From Clostridiales bacterium (GTDB lineage Bacteria; Bacillota; Clostridia; Oscillospirales; Acutalibacteraceae), in the NCBI GenBank assembly GCA_021200075.1, contig JAJQGZ010000204.1, forward strand, positions 1 through 15,727: a DNA stretch of 15,727 nucleotides. The letters run 5' to 3'. The translations under genes and the position numbers were made by a program. The notes beneath the pieces are model-generated. The model was not told where the DNA came from. It made no database searches and worked only from the letters and a program-made list of their open reading frames with translations. The first letter of the stretch is position 1, and each line of letters starts with the position of its first letter. Positions 1-7,817 of this stretch are shown here, piece after piece.

Positions 1-32
1 CTTATACAGTGATAGAAACCGATCGTAAAGTT

Positions 33-1141
33 TTAAACAGGACTGAGTACTACGGTTTGCTGATTGGGTGCAGTTTGTTGTGGGCGGATACAATTCGTTC
101 CTACGGTTGGTTGATTGTTACGGCATGGTGTATATTTGTGCAATGCGGGAGGCTTTTTGCTTACCATTGTGCGCAGGCGAGGCAGAGAAAGGACTTCTGT
201 ATCCGCACCGTACTGCATTATCCAGGAAGCAAGACCGTCGCTGACAGCGGTTTTTACCGTGGTTTCAAAATGGCCGAGGTCAACGGCAGTGAGCGGTATT
301 TTTTTACCGAAGCGGTCGAGGATTTCCTCCTGCAAATTAAGCGAGCATTTGAGCGTGACATCGCAGACATCGCCGGAGAACATATTGAACATTTTTGAAC
401 TGTAATCCTGAGCGTCGAATGAGTCGGTATACTCGCTGACTTCCTCAAACGAACGAGCGGCGCAGATAAGGACTGAAAGGTGCTTTATACGGTCAATTCT
501 CAGATTCATAAGATTGTCGTATTTTTGGTTATTAATAATAGTGGTCGTTTTTTCATATCATAACATAGGGAGAAACGGTCATTGTTTTATTAGTATAGGT
601 CTTTTTATTGCGTGCTTATCAACGCACCTTCTCCGGTACTGGAACTTGACCATTTGGCGGTGATTTACGGCATAGCTGAGGCGGTCAATCGTTATGTAAA
701 TCTCCTCATTATCGCACTTTGAAGCGGCGGCATTATCGACCATAAACGAGTGGCTCCATATTCTCCTCCTGCCCTACCGAGACAAGCTCCTTTAGCTTAT
801 TTATAAGGGAAGCCGTCTTTTTCGGCGTAATAAATCCGGCGCTCGCAACGGCGTCAATCAGGAGGATAACCTTGGGGATTTCAAACTGACGGCTCACAAT
901 GAAAAAGCCACGCTTCGGGCTCATAACCGTTACGATATCAACGCCGATTTTTCGCAGGGCTTCAATATCGGCGTAAATCGCTTTTCGCTCGCAGGTTAAG
1001 CCTTTTTTTTTGGCAAGCATTTGAATGAGCACAGAGATTGAAAAGAGGATTATCCTCGTCACTGTATTTTAAAAGGAATTGGTATATATAGAGGGTTTTG
1101 AGCTTCGAGGTTTGGGCGCGTTCGGAGTTAGCAGATATAAT
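33..1141 (-). pseudogene. Decayed WYL-domain (YafY-type) transcriptional regulator
   Basis: Remnant of a DNA-binding regulator with an N-terminal winged HTH and a C-terminal WYL ligand-sensing domain. The HTH part is readable around 1120-745, with 'KTLYIYQFLLKYSDEDNPL' in one frame and 'GLTCERKAIYADIEALRKIG' in another. The linker 'KCDNEEIY' follows near 700, then 'MTVSPYVMI' near 560. The C-terminal WYL extension lies at about 509-130, with 'RFGKKIPLT' and 'SWIMQYGADTEVLSLPRLR'. These pieces are collinear but spread over several frames. Visible lesions are an extra base in the T run opposite 1041-1044, an extra base near 740-741, a shift near 570-600, a TGG-to-TGA change at 553-555 (expected WKND), and shifts near 525-535. 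No ATG, GTG or TTG lies at the proper distance from the RBS (AAAGGAG opposite 1147-1153); an ATT at 1139-1141 occupies that place. The 3' end is uncertain. The pieces clearly belong to this family and the gene is clearly non-functional as read. Confidence 0.8.
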
Positions 1142-1328
1142 GATTTCTCCTTTATTAAATTTGTAAAATATTCTTCACATATTATACATACAATATTTTT
1201 ACACCGTCTGCAAGTAATCGGCAAAAATTGCCGAAAGGGGGGCAAAACTGTGAAAAATATGCGAGTAAAGCAGATTTCTTTACAGCATATATTGTGTTAA
1301 TGTGTTGAACTTTACAGATGAATTTTCA
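1142..1328. other. Intergenic region between PBP and WYL remnants
   Basis: No convincing gene in either strand. It holds the RBS and -10 of the WYL remnant, a short perfect hairpin (CGGCAA, AAA loop, TTGCCG, 1219-1233) with no U tract on either side, and a directly repeated octamer CTTTACAG. The hairpin is not a standard terminator. Confidence 0.5.
1181..1186 (-). promoter_or_regulatory. Possible -10 box of the WYL regulator remnant
   Basis: A perfect TATAAT on the minus strand lies about 40 bases upstream of the decayed start and its AAAGGAG ribosome binding site. No good -35 is found at 16-18 bases. The nearest candidate, TTGCAG, is 21 bases away. Weak support. Confidence 0.3.
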
Positions 1329-2817
1329 CTATGAAACAGCGGAAATTTCTTTAACAATATTCCTGAAAACCGGACAACATCAGTGCTTCCGCTCTCCCCT
1401 CCCTCGCACATAACGACTATTGCGTACTCCGGACTGCTGTACGGATAAAAACCTGTAAACCAGGTATTGAGCAGTTCCTCACCGTCGGAGTAGATACCGC
1501 TTTGCGCCGTGGCGGTTTTGCCGGCAGTCTCACCGTTGAAATATGCGTTGGCACCGGTGTCGTAATCGACTACATATTTCATATATGAACAAAGAGTTTC
1601 GGCAGTGGATTTTGACATAATCCGAGTACCGTCACTCTCGGCAAGAGAAAGCGTAGGAAAAATAATAAACACCGCCGTTTGCAATGCAGGAGACGATTGA
1701 AGTAAAGTGAATCGGAGTGTCCGTAAGACTGCCCTGACCGAAGCCTAAAAGCGCAAGCTGACCGAGTGATGATAATTCACTTTTTAGTGGAAAGCTTCTC
1801 TTCTTTACAGTAAAATCATTATCGTTATATGTGTAAAGTGTTATATCTTTACAGTAGCCGAATTTCTGTGCAGTATTGTATAATTTATCCGCACTGAGGG
1901 TAAGAGTAAGGTTTACAAAGTAGCAATTACAGGAATTTGCAAGAGCTTCTTTAATATTCTGTTTGCCGTGCTTTTTATTGTTTTGGCGGTGGCAAACGGT
2001 ATCGCCGACGGTTATTTCACCGGTGCATTTATATGAAAGGTCAATATCATTTTCAACAGCGCAGGTGCAGACAACAAGCTTGAATACCGAGCCGACCGTG
2101 TATGCGGACACAGCACGATTGATGTAATCATCGCCTATGCTGACGCTTGCCAAAATCTGCGAGGTATCGAATCCATAATAACAACGCTCCCTTTTTCAAG
2201 CGATTCGGCAGAGCGTTCAGCAATTTGCTGAAGCTCGCTGTCAATTGAAATAATCACACCGTCGGCATTTAAATAATTATTATCCTTTATTTCTCCGTCG
2301 TCGCCCGAAAGAAGCCTGCCCGAAGCATCGACGCTGTAATTAACCGAAAGTGTACCGATTTCCTCATCTGTCACGGTTTAAGCCCAGAACAGGATTTATC
2401 AAGCAGGTGACGGCAGAGCATATCGTCGCTGTTTTCGCGAGTGATTCCGACAATTTTAATATATTCGGTATTGGCGTATTTATTTATGCTTTTTATAACA
2501 GGTTCGCCGTCGGAAAGCTTTTCGGCAATTTCACGGCTTTCTTCTGAATCGAAAAGGAGATCAAGCTCATTCAGGCATTTTTCGTTGGGTCTGATAACGG
2601 CGACTAGGGATTTTGAATTATTATTGAGCCTTACCCCGTCTCCGGCGTAGATATTAGTGTAAAGGGATGAAATTGCATAAGTTTTGCTGTTATAGCTGTC
2701 AAATACGGAATAAGTGCCGCCGAGCGTGAGATAAGCAATCCTGCCTACAGATCCGACAAATACAAGAACAAATGCCAAAAGCATTGCGGTACTTCTCTTT
2801 GCAGTTGTTTTCGCCAT
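1329..2817 (-). pseudogene. Penicillin-binding protein (class B-like transpeptidase), four frameshifts
   Basis: Remnant of a membrane-anchored D,D-transpeptidase that would cross-link peptidoglycan outside the membrane. Start is ATG at 2815-2817 (MAKTTAKRSTAM), followed by one membrane segment (LLAFVLVFVGSVG). All three transpeptidase motifs are visible: SVFK (SxxK, after 'SAYT'), SCN (SxN, in 'ANSCNCYF') and GKTATAQ (a KTG variant with Ala in the third position). Four single-base shifts break the frame: a lost base near 2374-2379 (LKP|VTDEE), a lost base near 2168-2170 (MDS|DTSQILASV), an extra base in the five-T run opposite 1658-1662 (VYYF|PTLSLAES), and a lost C near 1370-1373 (DVV|FRNIVKEI). 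Repairing all four gives one 496-codon frame ending at the TAG at 1329-1331. As sequenced, the last frame runs on to a stop at 1280. No large deletion is seen. Close to the family in size and order, so either recently inactivated or misread. Confidence 0.85.
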
Positions 2818-2852
2818 AAAAAAACACCCTCTGTTATTTTTAACAAAGGGTG
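2818..2852 (-). terminator. Intrinsic terminator of the dgt-U32 operon, overlapping the PBP RBS
   Basis: Minus-strand hairpin starting 5 bases after the U32 stop codon. The arms are 2847-2852 with 2825-2830 (CACCCT/AGGGTG) and 2841-2845 with 2832-2836 (TGTTA/TAACA), with one C.A mismatch and a four-base loop (2837-2840). It is followed at once by seven T on the minus strand (2818-2824) and then the PBP start codon. The 3' arm contains the only plausible Shine-Dalgarno sequence for the PBP (GAGGGTG), so the same bases can terminate transcription and bury that RBS. Confidence 0.85.
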
Positions 2853-2857
2853 ATAAT

Positions 2858-4084
2858 TTATTCTGTAATCTCCCTGCGAAGCATTGCACCGGCGGAAACG
2901 CAGGTATCGCAGGAGAATGAGTAGGTCTCGGCGGCTTTGTTGGCAACCGAAACATATTCTCCGTCCTTGAAACTGTAAAGATCACTGACGGTTATTTTAT
3001 ACGGTTTTTTGCCCGGTTCGAGAACCTCGAGAGATTCTCCCGAATAAAATCTGTTGCGCTGAAAGACAGTCAAAGTGCTGTTTTTGCACGATTCACACAC
3101 GGCACAGAACTCCCAATTCCTGATATAGCCGCCGTTATCGAGAACCTGACCGTTTTTAAGCTGACCGAAATTGAAGCCAGTTGTATACTGACGGTGGCTC
3201 ACCTTTTCAAGCTCAGAAAGAATCCAGTCGCTCGGTTTAAAATCAGGATAGGGAGATTTGTAATATTCGTCAAGAGCATTCCTGTAAGCATTGGTGACAA
3301 CCGCAGTATAATATTCGGTCTTTGCCCTGCCCTCAATCTTAAACGAATCAACACCAGCATCCGCAAGCTCGGGTATATGCTCGAGCATACATAAATCACG
3401 GGAATTGAAAATATATGTTCCTTTATCGTCCTGTTCAATCGGGAAAAATTCGCCATGCCTCTTTTTCTCAACAAGATGATATTTCCAGCGGCAGGGCTGG
3501 GCACATTCTCCCCTGTTGGGATCCCTCGCCGCCATATAATCCGACAAAATGCATCTGCCCGAAAAGCTCATACACATTGCGCCGTGAACAAAAACTTCAA
3601 TCTCCAAATCCGGCGGAGTTTTGTCACGGATGGTCTTTATTTCGTCAAGAGAAAGCTCCCTTGCCGTGACTATCCGCTTTGCACCGAGATTATAAAGCGT
3701 TTGAGCGGTTTGGAAATTAACGATACCGACCTGGGTTGACATATGAATATCAACATCGGGCACATATTTTTTCGCAAGCTCCATAACGCCTAAATCGGCA
3801 ATTATGAATGCGTCAATACCTATCTGCTCGGCATAGGAAAGGAAATCCGGCAAAAGGTCGATTTCGTTATTTCTCGGAAGTGTATTGCAGGTGAGATAAA
3901 TTTTCTTACCGTGGGAATGGACAAAATCCGCCGCCTGCTTTAACTCGTCGGGATTAAAATTTGACGGGTTTGTACGCATAGTGAACATATTTGAGCCGAG
4001 ATACACCGCATCCGCTCCGAAAGCGACGGCATACTCAAGCCTTTTATAATCTCCTGCCGGAGAAAGCAATTCAATATTTTTCAT
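2858..4084 (-). CDS. Peptidase U32 family protein, TrhP-like tRNA hydroxylation factor
   Basis: 408 aa, full length for the family. Named after U32 peptidases, but characterised relatives (E. coli TrhP/YegQ, B. subtilis YrrN/YrrO) act in hydroxylation of tRNA wobble uridine, and other relatives carry a 4Fe-4S cluster. The N-terminal TIM-barrel-like part begins 'IELLSPAGDYKRLEYAVAFG', and the U32 signature occupies residues 163-178 (EVFVHGAMCMSFSGRC). Cysteines 171, 178, 194 and 232 have spacing like the Fe-S ligands described in U32 proteins; 'GECAQPCRW' and 'SRDLCML' surround the last two. The start is 2 bases after the mltG stop and has no clear SD, suggesting translational coupling. In B. 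subtilis yrrL (MltG) also lies just ahead of yrrM-yrrN-yrrO, which supports the tRNA-modification reading over protease. Soluble, no signal peptide. The exact substrate is inference. Confidence 0.9.
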   Translation of the reverse strand: MKNIELLSPAGDYKRLEYAVAFGADAVYLGSNMFTMRTNPSNFNPDELKQAADFVHSHGKKIYLTCNTLPRNNEIDLLPDFLSYAEQIGIDAFIIADLGVMELAKKYVPDVDIHMSTQVGIVNFQTAQTLYNLGAKRIVTARELSLDEIKTIRDKTPPDLEIEVFVHGAMCMSFSGRCILSDYMAARDPNRGECAQPCRWKYHLVEKKRHGEFFPIEQDDKGTYIFNSRDLCMLEHIPELADAGVDSFKIEGRAKTEYYTAVVTNAYRNALDEYYKSPYPDFKPSDWILSELEKVSHRQYTTGFNFGQLKNGQVLDNGGYIRNWEFCAVCESCKNSTLTVFQRNRFYSGESLEVLEPGKKPYKITVSDLYSFKDGEYVSVANKAAETYSFSCDTCVSAGAMLRREITE

Positions 4085-4086
4085 AA

Positions 4087-5349
4087 TTAATAGCTGAGGT
4101 ACGGTGCATAGGTGCTGACCTTTTCCTTAGATTCCGAATATGAAGAAGCGGTGTACAGTTCTCCGTCGGTATCGTGGAAGAAATAATAGTAATCGGTATC
4201 CTCGGGATAAAGCGCCGCTTCAATAGCGTCAATACCGGGATTACATATCGGGCTTGGCGGAAGACCTACCTGAGAACCGCTACTTGAAGTATCATAATAT
4301 GTCATATAATAATCGGCGGTATGGACAGAACCTAAGGACAGATACGGCGAAACTTTATTTGTAATATAATCTACGGTTGAATCAACACCGAGAAGCGGGA
4401 AATTAACCTGATCCTGTAATCTGTTGTGAATAACGGAAGAGATGGTAGCCATTTGCTCGGTACTGCCTGCCTCGCACTGGATAATCGAAGCGATTATAAT
4501 TATATCGTTCATCGAATACCCGAGTTCTTCAGCACGATTGCGGTATTCCTTGGTTATTTTTGCATCGCCGTTTGAAAGAAATTTTTTGATAACGGAGGAT
4601 GTGCTCTCTCCGATATAGAAATCATATGTGTCGGGGAAAAGATAACCCTCAAGACGGTACGGAACGGACTCCTGCGCTTCAATATCGCTGACAAGAGAAT
4701 AAGTGAAATCAACGGTTTGAATAACCGAAAGCAATGACGCTTCGTCGCAAACTTCGTTATCAACAAGTTTTTTTACAATCTCCGAAACTGTATATCCCTC
4801 TGGGAAAGTAAGCGTAACGGTTTCCGCCGTGGCGGTATCGCCCTGCAAGGTTTGCAACATACCCTCAAGACCCATTTTGCCGTAGAGATAATAAACACCG
4901 GCAACATACGGCGCACCGACCTGGCTTTCCCTGTACTTGGCAAAGAGCTTACAAAAATTCTTGCAAGTTATAAGCCCGTTATCGGAAAGCAAATCAACCG
5001 CATCGCTTATATTATCAATATCCTCGTCAAAGCTGACGGTAACGGTTGAATTTGTTTTTGTTATAGCGAGAACATCGTTAAGACAAAGGACAACATAGAC
5101 GGAAAGAAGCACTGAAACAACTATTACAACAATAAAAAAAATATAAGTACCGGCAATGCCCTGACCCTTTTTCTTGACAGGCTTCCTGCGTTTTGGTGCC
5201 GGAGCCGAAACAGAATCGGTATCGGCCTTTAGCTTAGTGCTATTATCGTTCTCAGTTTCTACATTTGAGAAATAAACATCGTTATTTGCTCCTGCGGTAT
5301 CTACAGGATTAATTCCGCTGAATAAATTTTCGTAATCGTCGTTATTCAT
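4087..5349 (-). CDS. mltG: Endolytic murein transglycosylase MltG (YceG family)
   Basis: 420 aa. Cleaves nascent glycan strands at the outer face of the membrane and so sets strand length. Residues 1-66 are a cytoplasmic acidic/basic tail ending in a Lys/Arg-rich patch (KRRKPVKKK). A single membrane helix covers about 68-92. The YceG domain follows, with 'PEGYTVSEIVKKL' (183-195), 'LEGYLFPDTYDF' (233-244), the catalytic segment 'ASIIQCEAG' with likely catalytic Glu293, 'NRLQ', 'GVDSTVDY' and 'GLPPSPICNPG' near 362-372. The ATG overlaps the preceding cyclo-ligase stop as ATGA, and a GGAGG lies 7 bases upstream. The next gene begins 2 bases after the stop. Family membership is clear; the unusually long N-terminal tail is common in Clostridia. 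Confidence 0.95.
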   Translation of the reverse strand: MNNDDYENLFSGINPVDTAGANNDVYFSNVETENDNSTKLKADTDSVSAPAPKRRKPVKKKGQGIAGTYIFFIVVIVVSVLLSVYVVLCLNDVLAITKTNSTVTVSFDEDIDNISDAVDLLSDNGLITCKNFCKLFAKYRESQVGAPYVAGVYYLYGKMGLEGMLQTLQGDTATAETVTLTFPEGYTVSEIVKKLVDNEVCDEASLLSVIQTVDFTYSLVSDIEAQESVPYRLEGYLFPDTYDFYIGESTSSVIKKFLSNGDAKITKEYRNRAEELGYSMNDIIIIASIIQCEAGSTEQMATISSVIHNRLQDQVNFPLLGVDSTVDYITNKVSPYLSLGSVHTADYYMTYYDTSSSGSQVGLPPSPICNPGIDAIEAALYPEDTDYYYFFHDTDGELYTASSYSESKEKVSTYAPYLSY

Positions 5350-5921
5350 TTTGACCCTCCTTGTCGGACGGCATAAATGCCTTTTTCACAAACCAAAAAA
5401 TCGACTGCTCTGTCGTATTTTTCAACAGGCAGACTTTCAACTATCATTTCATTGTAACATAAACCTACGAAAATTGAAGTGTAATTTTTTAAAAATCTGT
5501 CATAATAACCGCCGCCGTAGCCGAGACGGTAGCCTTGCTTGTCAAATGCAATAGCGGGAACAATACAAATTGATGATGAAAAATCCTCAACCTCTCGGCA
5601 AAGCGCAGTATCGGGTTCCCTGATAGAATACGCACCCTCAACTGTTTGAGAGAGTGAAGTTATGTAATAAAACTTCATATTTCCGCTTTTATCGGTGCAA
5701 ACGGGCAAAGCAATTTTTTTACCTTTATCGAGTGCATCGGCAATACAAATATCAGTACCGACCTCATCGCCGAACGAAGCATAAAAAAGAACAAGCTCGG
5801 CATTTTGATAAACATCGCTGTTAATAAGCGCTTTTGCAATTTGCGTATCCTTGGCGGATTTATTCTTCACAGCGCTTCTTGCCAATTTAAACTCTTTTCT
5901 CAAATCGCTTTTTACCGACAT
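5346..5921 (-). CDS. 5-formyltetrahydrofolate cyclo-ligase (MTHFS)
   Basis: 191 aa, usual length. Converts 5-formyl-THF plus ATP to 5,10-methenyl-THF, returning a storage/inhibitory folate to the one-carbon pool in the cytoplasm. Diagnostic segment is residues 126-143, 'FDKQGYRLGYGGGYYDRF'. An N-terminal basic helix 'SDLRKEFKLARSA' and 'VLFYASFGDEVGTD' (44-57) also match the family. Its start overlaps the end of the DJ-1 gene by 10 bases, and its TGA overlaps the mltG ATG (ATGA), so it is internal to the operon. The placement may link folate supply to the thymidylate kinase upstream, but that is inference. Confidence 0.93.
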   Translation of the reverse strand: MSVKSDLRKEFKLARSAVKNKSAKDTQIAKALINSDVYQNAELVLFYASFGDEVGTDICIADALDKGKKIALPVCTDKSGNMKFYYITSLSQTVEGAYSIREPDTALCREVEDFSSSICIVPAIAFDKQGYRLGYGGGYYDRFLKNYTSIFVGLCYNEMIVESLPVEKYDRAVDFLVCEKGIYAVRQGGSK

Positions 5922-6451
5922 TGGATTGAATCCCTTACTTTTTCGGCGGTTTCCTTATCCGAAAGCCGGCTTACAATTTCCAGACCGAAATTAACCGCCA
6001 CACCGGCTCCTCGTGCGGTGATGAATTTGCCGTCGGTAACAACATATTCGTCCGATATTTTTGCACCTGTGAGAGCGTCCTCAAAGCCGGGGAAACATAT
6101 TGCGTTTTTGCCGTTTAACAATCCCCTGTGACCGAGAATTGACGGTGCGGCGCAAATAGCGCATACATATTTTTTATTGTCAACAGCGTAATCTACTGCT
6201 TGCTGAACTACGCCCGATTTTTCAAGATTAAGCGTACCTGGCATACCTCCGGGAAGAACTACCGCTTCCAAGTCCTCGGCAGTAAATTCGTCGGCTGTAA
6301 TATCGGCGGTAACGGGAATGTTATGCGAGGACATAACGGTTTTGTCTGTTACTCCGACTGTGCAAATATCAATCTTTGCCCGCCTGAGCATATCGACAAC
6401 GGCGAGCGCTTCAATAGTTTCAAAGCCGTCTGCTAAAAATAAATAAACCAT
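5912..6451 (-). CDS. DJ-1/PfpI family protein
   Basis: 179 aa, complete single-domain member of the DJ-1/ThiJ/PfpI family (glutamine-amidotransferase-like fold). The nucleophile-elbow cysteine is Cys100 in 'CAICAAPSILG', and the partner acid is Glu14 in 'DGFETIEA', matching Cys106 and Glu18 of DJ-1. Also visible are 'AVVLPGGMPG' (63-72) and 'ITARGAGVAVNFGLEIV'. Family roles include chaperone, deglycase/glyoxalase-like and oxidative-stress functions; the specific activity cannot be read from sequence. The start has a perfect GGAGG 8 bases upstream, embedded in the last codons of the GNAT gene, so this gene has its own efficient translation start even if GNAT translation fails. Confidence 0.93.
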   Translation of the reverse strand: MVYLFLADGFETIEALAVVDMLRRAKIDICTVGVTDKTVMSSHNIPVTADITADEFTAEDLEAVVLPGGMPGTLNLEKSGVVQQAVDYAVDNKKYVCAICAAPSILGHRGLLNGKNAICFPGFEDALTGAKISDEYVVTDGKFITARGAGVAVNFGLEIVSRLSDKETAEKVRDSIQCR

Positions 6452-6455
6452 AATC

Positions 6456-6911
6456 TCAACCTCCGATGTATTTCATTACAAAGGGCTTATCAAGTGAACA
6501 GCCCTCAAAAAGATATTCTTTTATATCATCATTTTCATCAAATTTTAAATTTGATATATCCGAAGAAACGGTAAATCCCCGCTCATAATAAAACGCAATC
6601 AGTTCATCATTTGCCGGAATAAGGCACAGATGCGGAAAATTCTCTTTACAATAATCAAGCAAAGCCGACATATAACCGTTTCCCTGCGAAGCTTTAAGCG
6701 TGCAGGCAGCGTAAATATATTTTCCCTGCTCTCCGTCGCATACGCAGTCCACAAGGCAAAGCATCGAAAGCAACGAATCACCGCTGTAAAAGCAGAGATA
6801 TTTTTTATGCTTGCAGTTATCTTTAAAAAAACAATATCCTCTCGGCCGTCGCCGAACGCCTGCTGCCAAAGGGAGACGGTTTGATTTATATTTTCCGCTT
6901 TTTTTAATCAT
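6456..6911 (-). CDS. GNAT-family acetyltransferase with two compensating frameshifts
   Basis: Reads as an open 151-aa frame, but residues about 5-27 are out of frame. The start ATG is secure: AAAGGA lies 6 bases upstream (6918-6923), 3 bases after the preceding stop. Directly after ATG-ATT comes a run of seven A (opposite 6899-6905). Removing one base gives 'KAENINQTVSLWQQAFGDG' followed by 'REDIVF', the typical first helix and 'LWxxAFGD' motif of clostridial GNAT proteins. Adding one base in the seven-T run (opposite 6825-6831) rejoins the original frame at 'FKDNCKHKKYL'. As sequenced, the same stretch reads an arginine-rich 'LPLAAGVRRRPRGYC'. The rest is good GNAT: beta strands, then an acetyl-CoA loop 'SQGNGYMSALLDYC' and 'AFYYERGF' at the C-terminal half. 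Substrate unknown. It may be a pseudogene, a slippage-expressed gene, or two sequencing errors. Confidence 0.75.
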   Translation of the reverse strand: MIKKSGKYKSNRLPLAAGVRRRPRGYCFFKDNCKHKKYLCFYSGDSLLSMLCLVDCVCDGEQGKYIYAACTLKASQGNGYMSALLDYCKENFPHLCLIPANDELIAFYYERGFTVSSDISNLKFDENDDIKEYLFEGCSLDKPFVMKYIGG

Positions 6912-6914
6912 ACT

Positions 6915-7817
6915 TTATCCTTTGTAAACTGTTATTCCTTTTTGAAGGAATATTTCGGGATTATATGACTGCTTGGCTTTACGCAATCCATCAAGACCCA
7001 AATCCTCTTCACGGTTGACATATTCATAATCCGCCAGGCAGTTTTTGGTAAACTCCTGATTAATCAGCGGATATGCGCCCTGAATATCTGCCGGCGCCTT
7101 TTCAAAATGAGTTACAAATGTACTGTCGTTTAGCCTTTCACCGAGAGTATAGGCAATCGCTTCACCGTTGATTCTTATAATTCCGCCGACAAGATTAAGA
7201 GCATCAAAATTTTCAAACGCTGCCAAAACCGCTTCAAATTCGTATAAGAAATCTGCGTCCTCGTCAACGTCGTTCTCCTCTCGGTCTTGAATCCAGCGTG
7301 TATGAAGCGAAATGCAATCATCTATATTGTCTCGGCTTATCTTTTCAAAAGACCAGTCGGGGTTATTCCTTTTAAAGTTTGATATATGATTTCTCTTGCC
7401 GTGATATTTTTTACCGCTGAGCGATGCCATTTTTTCAACTGAATAAATGTAATCGTAATTACCCTCGTCATAAGTATAGGAAAATTTCCCTGGGAAATAT
7501 TCGTCGAGCATTTTCCTGTAATTTTCCGTCACACCGTATATTTTAAAATCAATATCACTGCTTTTTACATCTGCAATAAGCTGTTCGACAGCATCCTTGA
7601 AATCGCCTTTTCCTATCGGGACGGAATACATAATACCGTCTCCTCTGCCCCAACTGCTCAAAAGGAAATCCTTATACCTGCAAATGCGGTTTACATATGC
7701 GGCTTTCCAAATAAAAATATTGCCGAATGTATACTCACAGTTCATACTCACGGCGCTTTTTAAACATTCATCCACCCATTGCTTATCGGGAATCTCGGGT
7801 GTTTTAAATTCAAGCAT
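6915..7817 (-). CDS. DUF2156 family protein (phosphatidylglycerol lysyltransferase C-terminal-like)
   Basis: 300 aa from the ATG at 7815-7817. DUF2156 proteins have a double GNAT-like fold related to the catalytic domain of MprF and to FemXAB aminoacyl transferases, so transfer of an aminoacyl or acyl group is plausible but unproven. Typical segments: 'CEYTFGNIFIW' near residue 27, 'KKYHGKRNHISNFKR' in the middle, 'EAIAYTLGERLND' and 'HFEKAPADIQGAYPLINQ', ending 'EEDLGLDGLRKAKQSYNPE'. No membrane segment, so unlike MprF it is soluble. The start overlaps the end of tmk by 8 bases; an in-frame TTG two codons earlier is the alternative start. It is followed after 3 bases by the GNAT gene, a pairing consistent with a shared task. 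Confidence 0.88.
   Translation of the reverse strand: MLEFKTPEIPDKQWVDECLKSAVSMNCEYTFGNIFIWKAAYVNRICRYKDFLLSSWGRGDGIMYSVPIGKGDFKDAVEQLIADVKSSDIDFKIYGVTENYRKMLDEYFPGKFSYTYDEGNYDYIYSVEKMASLSGKKYHGKRNHISNFKRNNPDWSFEKISRDNIDDCISLHTRWIQDREENDVDEDADFLYEFEAVLAAFENFDALNLVGGIIRINGEAIAYTLGERLNDSTFVTHFEKAPADIQGAYPLINQEFTKNCLADYEYVNREEDLGLDGLRKAKQSYNPEIFLQKGITVYKG

Noticed and set aside
9..398. 129-aa plus-strand open frame at the window start
   Set aside because: Antisense to recognisable WYL C-terminal sequence; no motif and a poor translation start.
1219..1233. Hairpin CGGCAA-AAA-TTGCCG as a terminator for the PBP remnant
   Set aside because: Short stem and no T tract on either strand after it.
2818..2985. 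56-codon N-terminal extension of the PBP frame into the U32 gene
   Set aside because: It overlaps the U32 C-terminus and a terminator. The ATG at 2815-2817 precedes a typical basic-then-hydrophobic PBP N-terminus.
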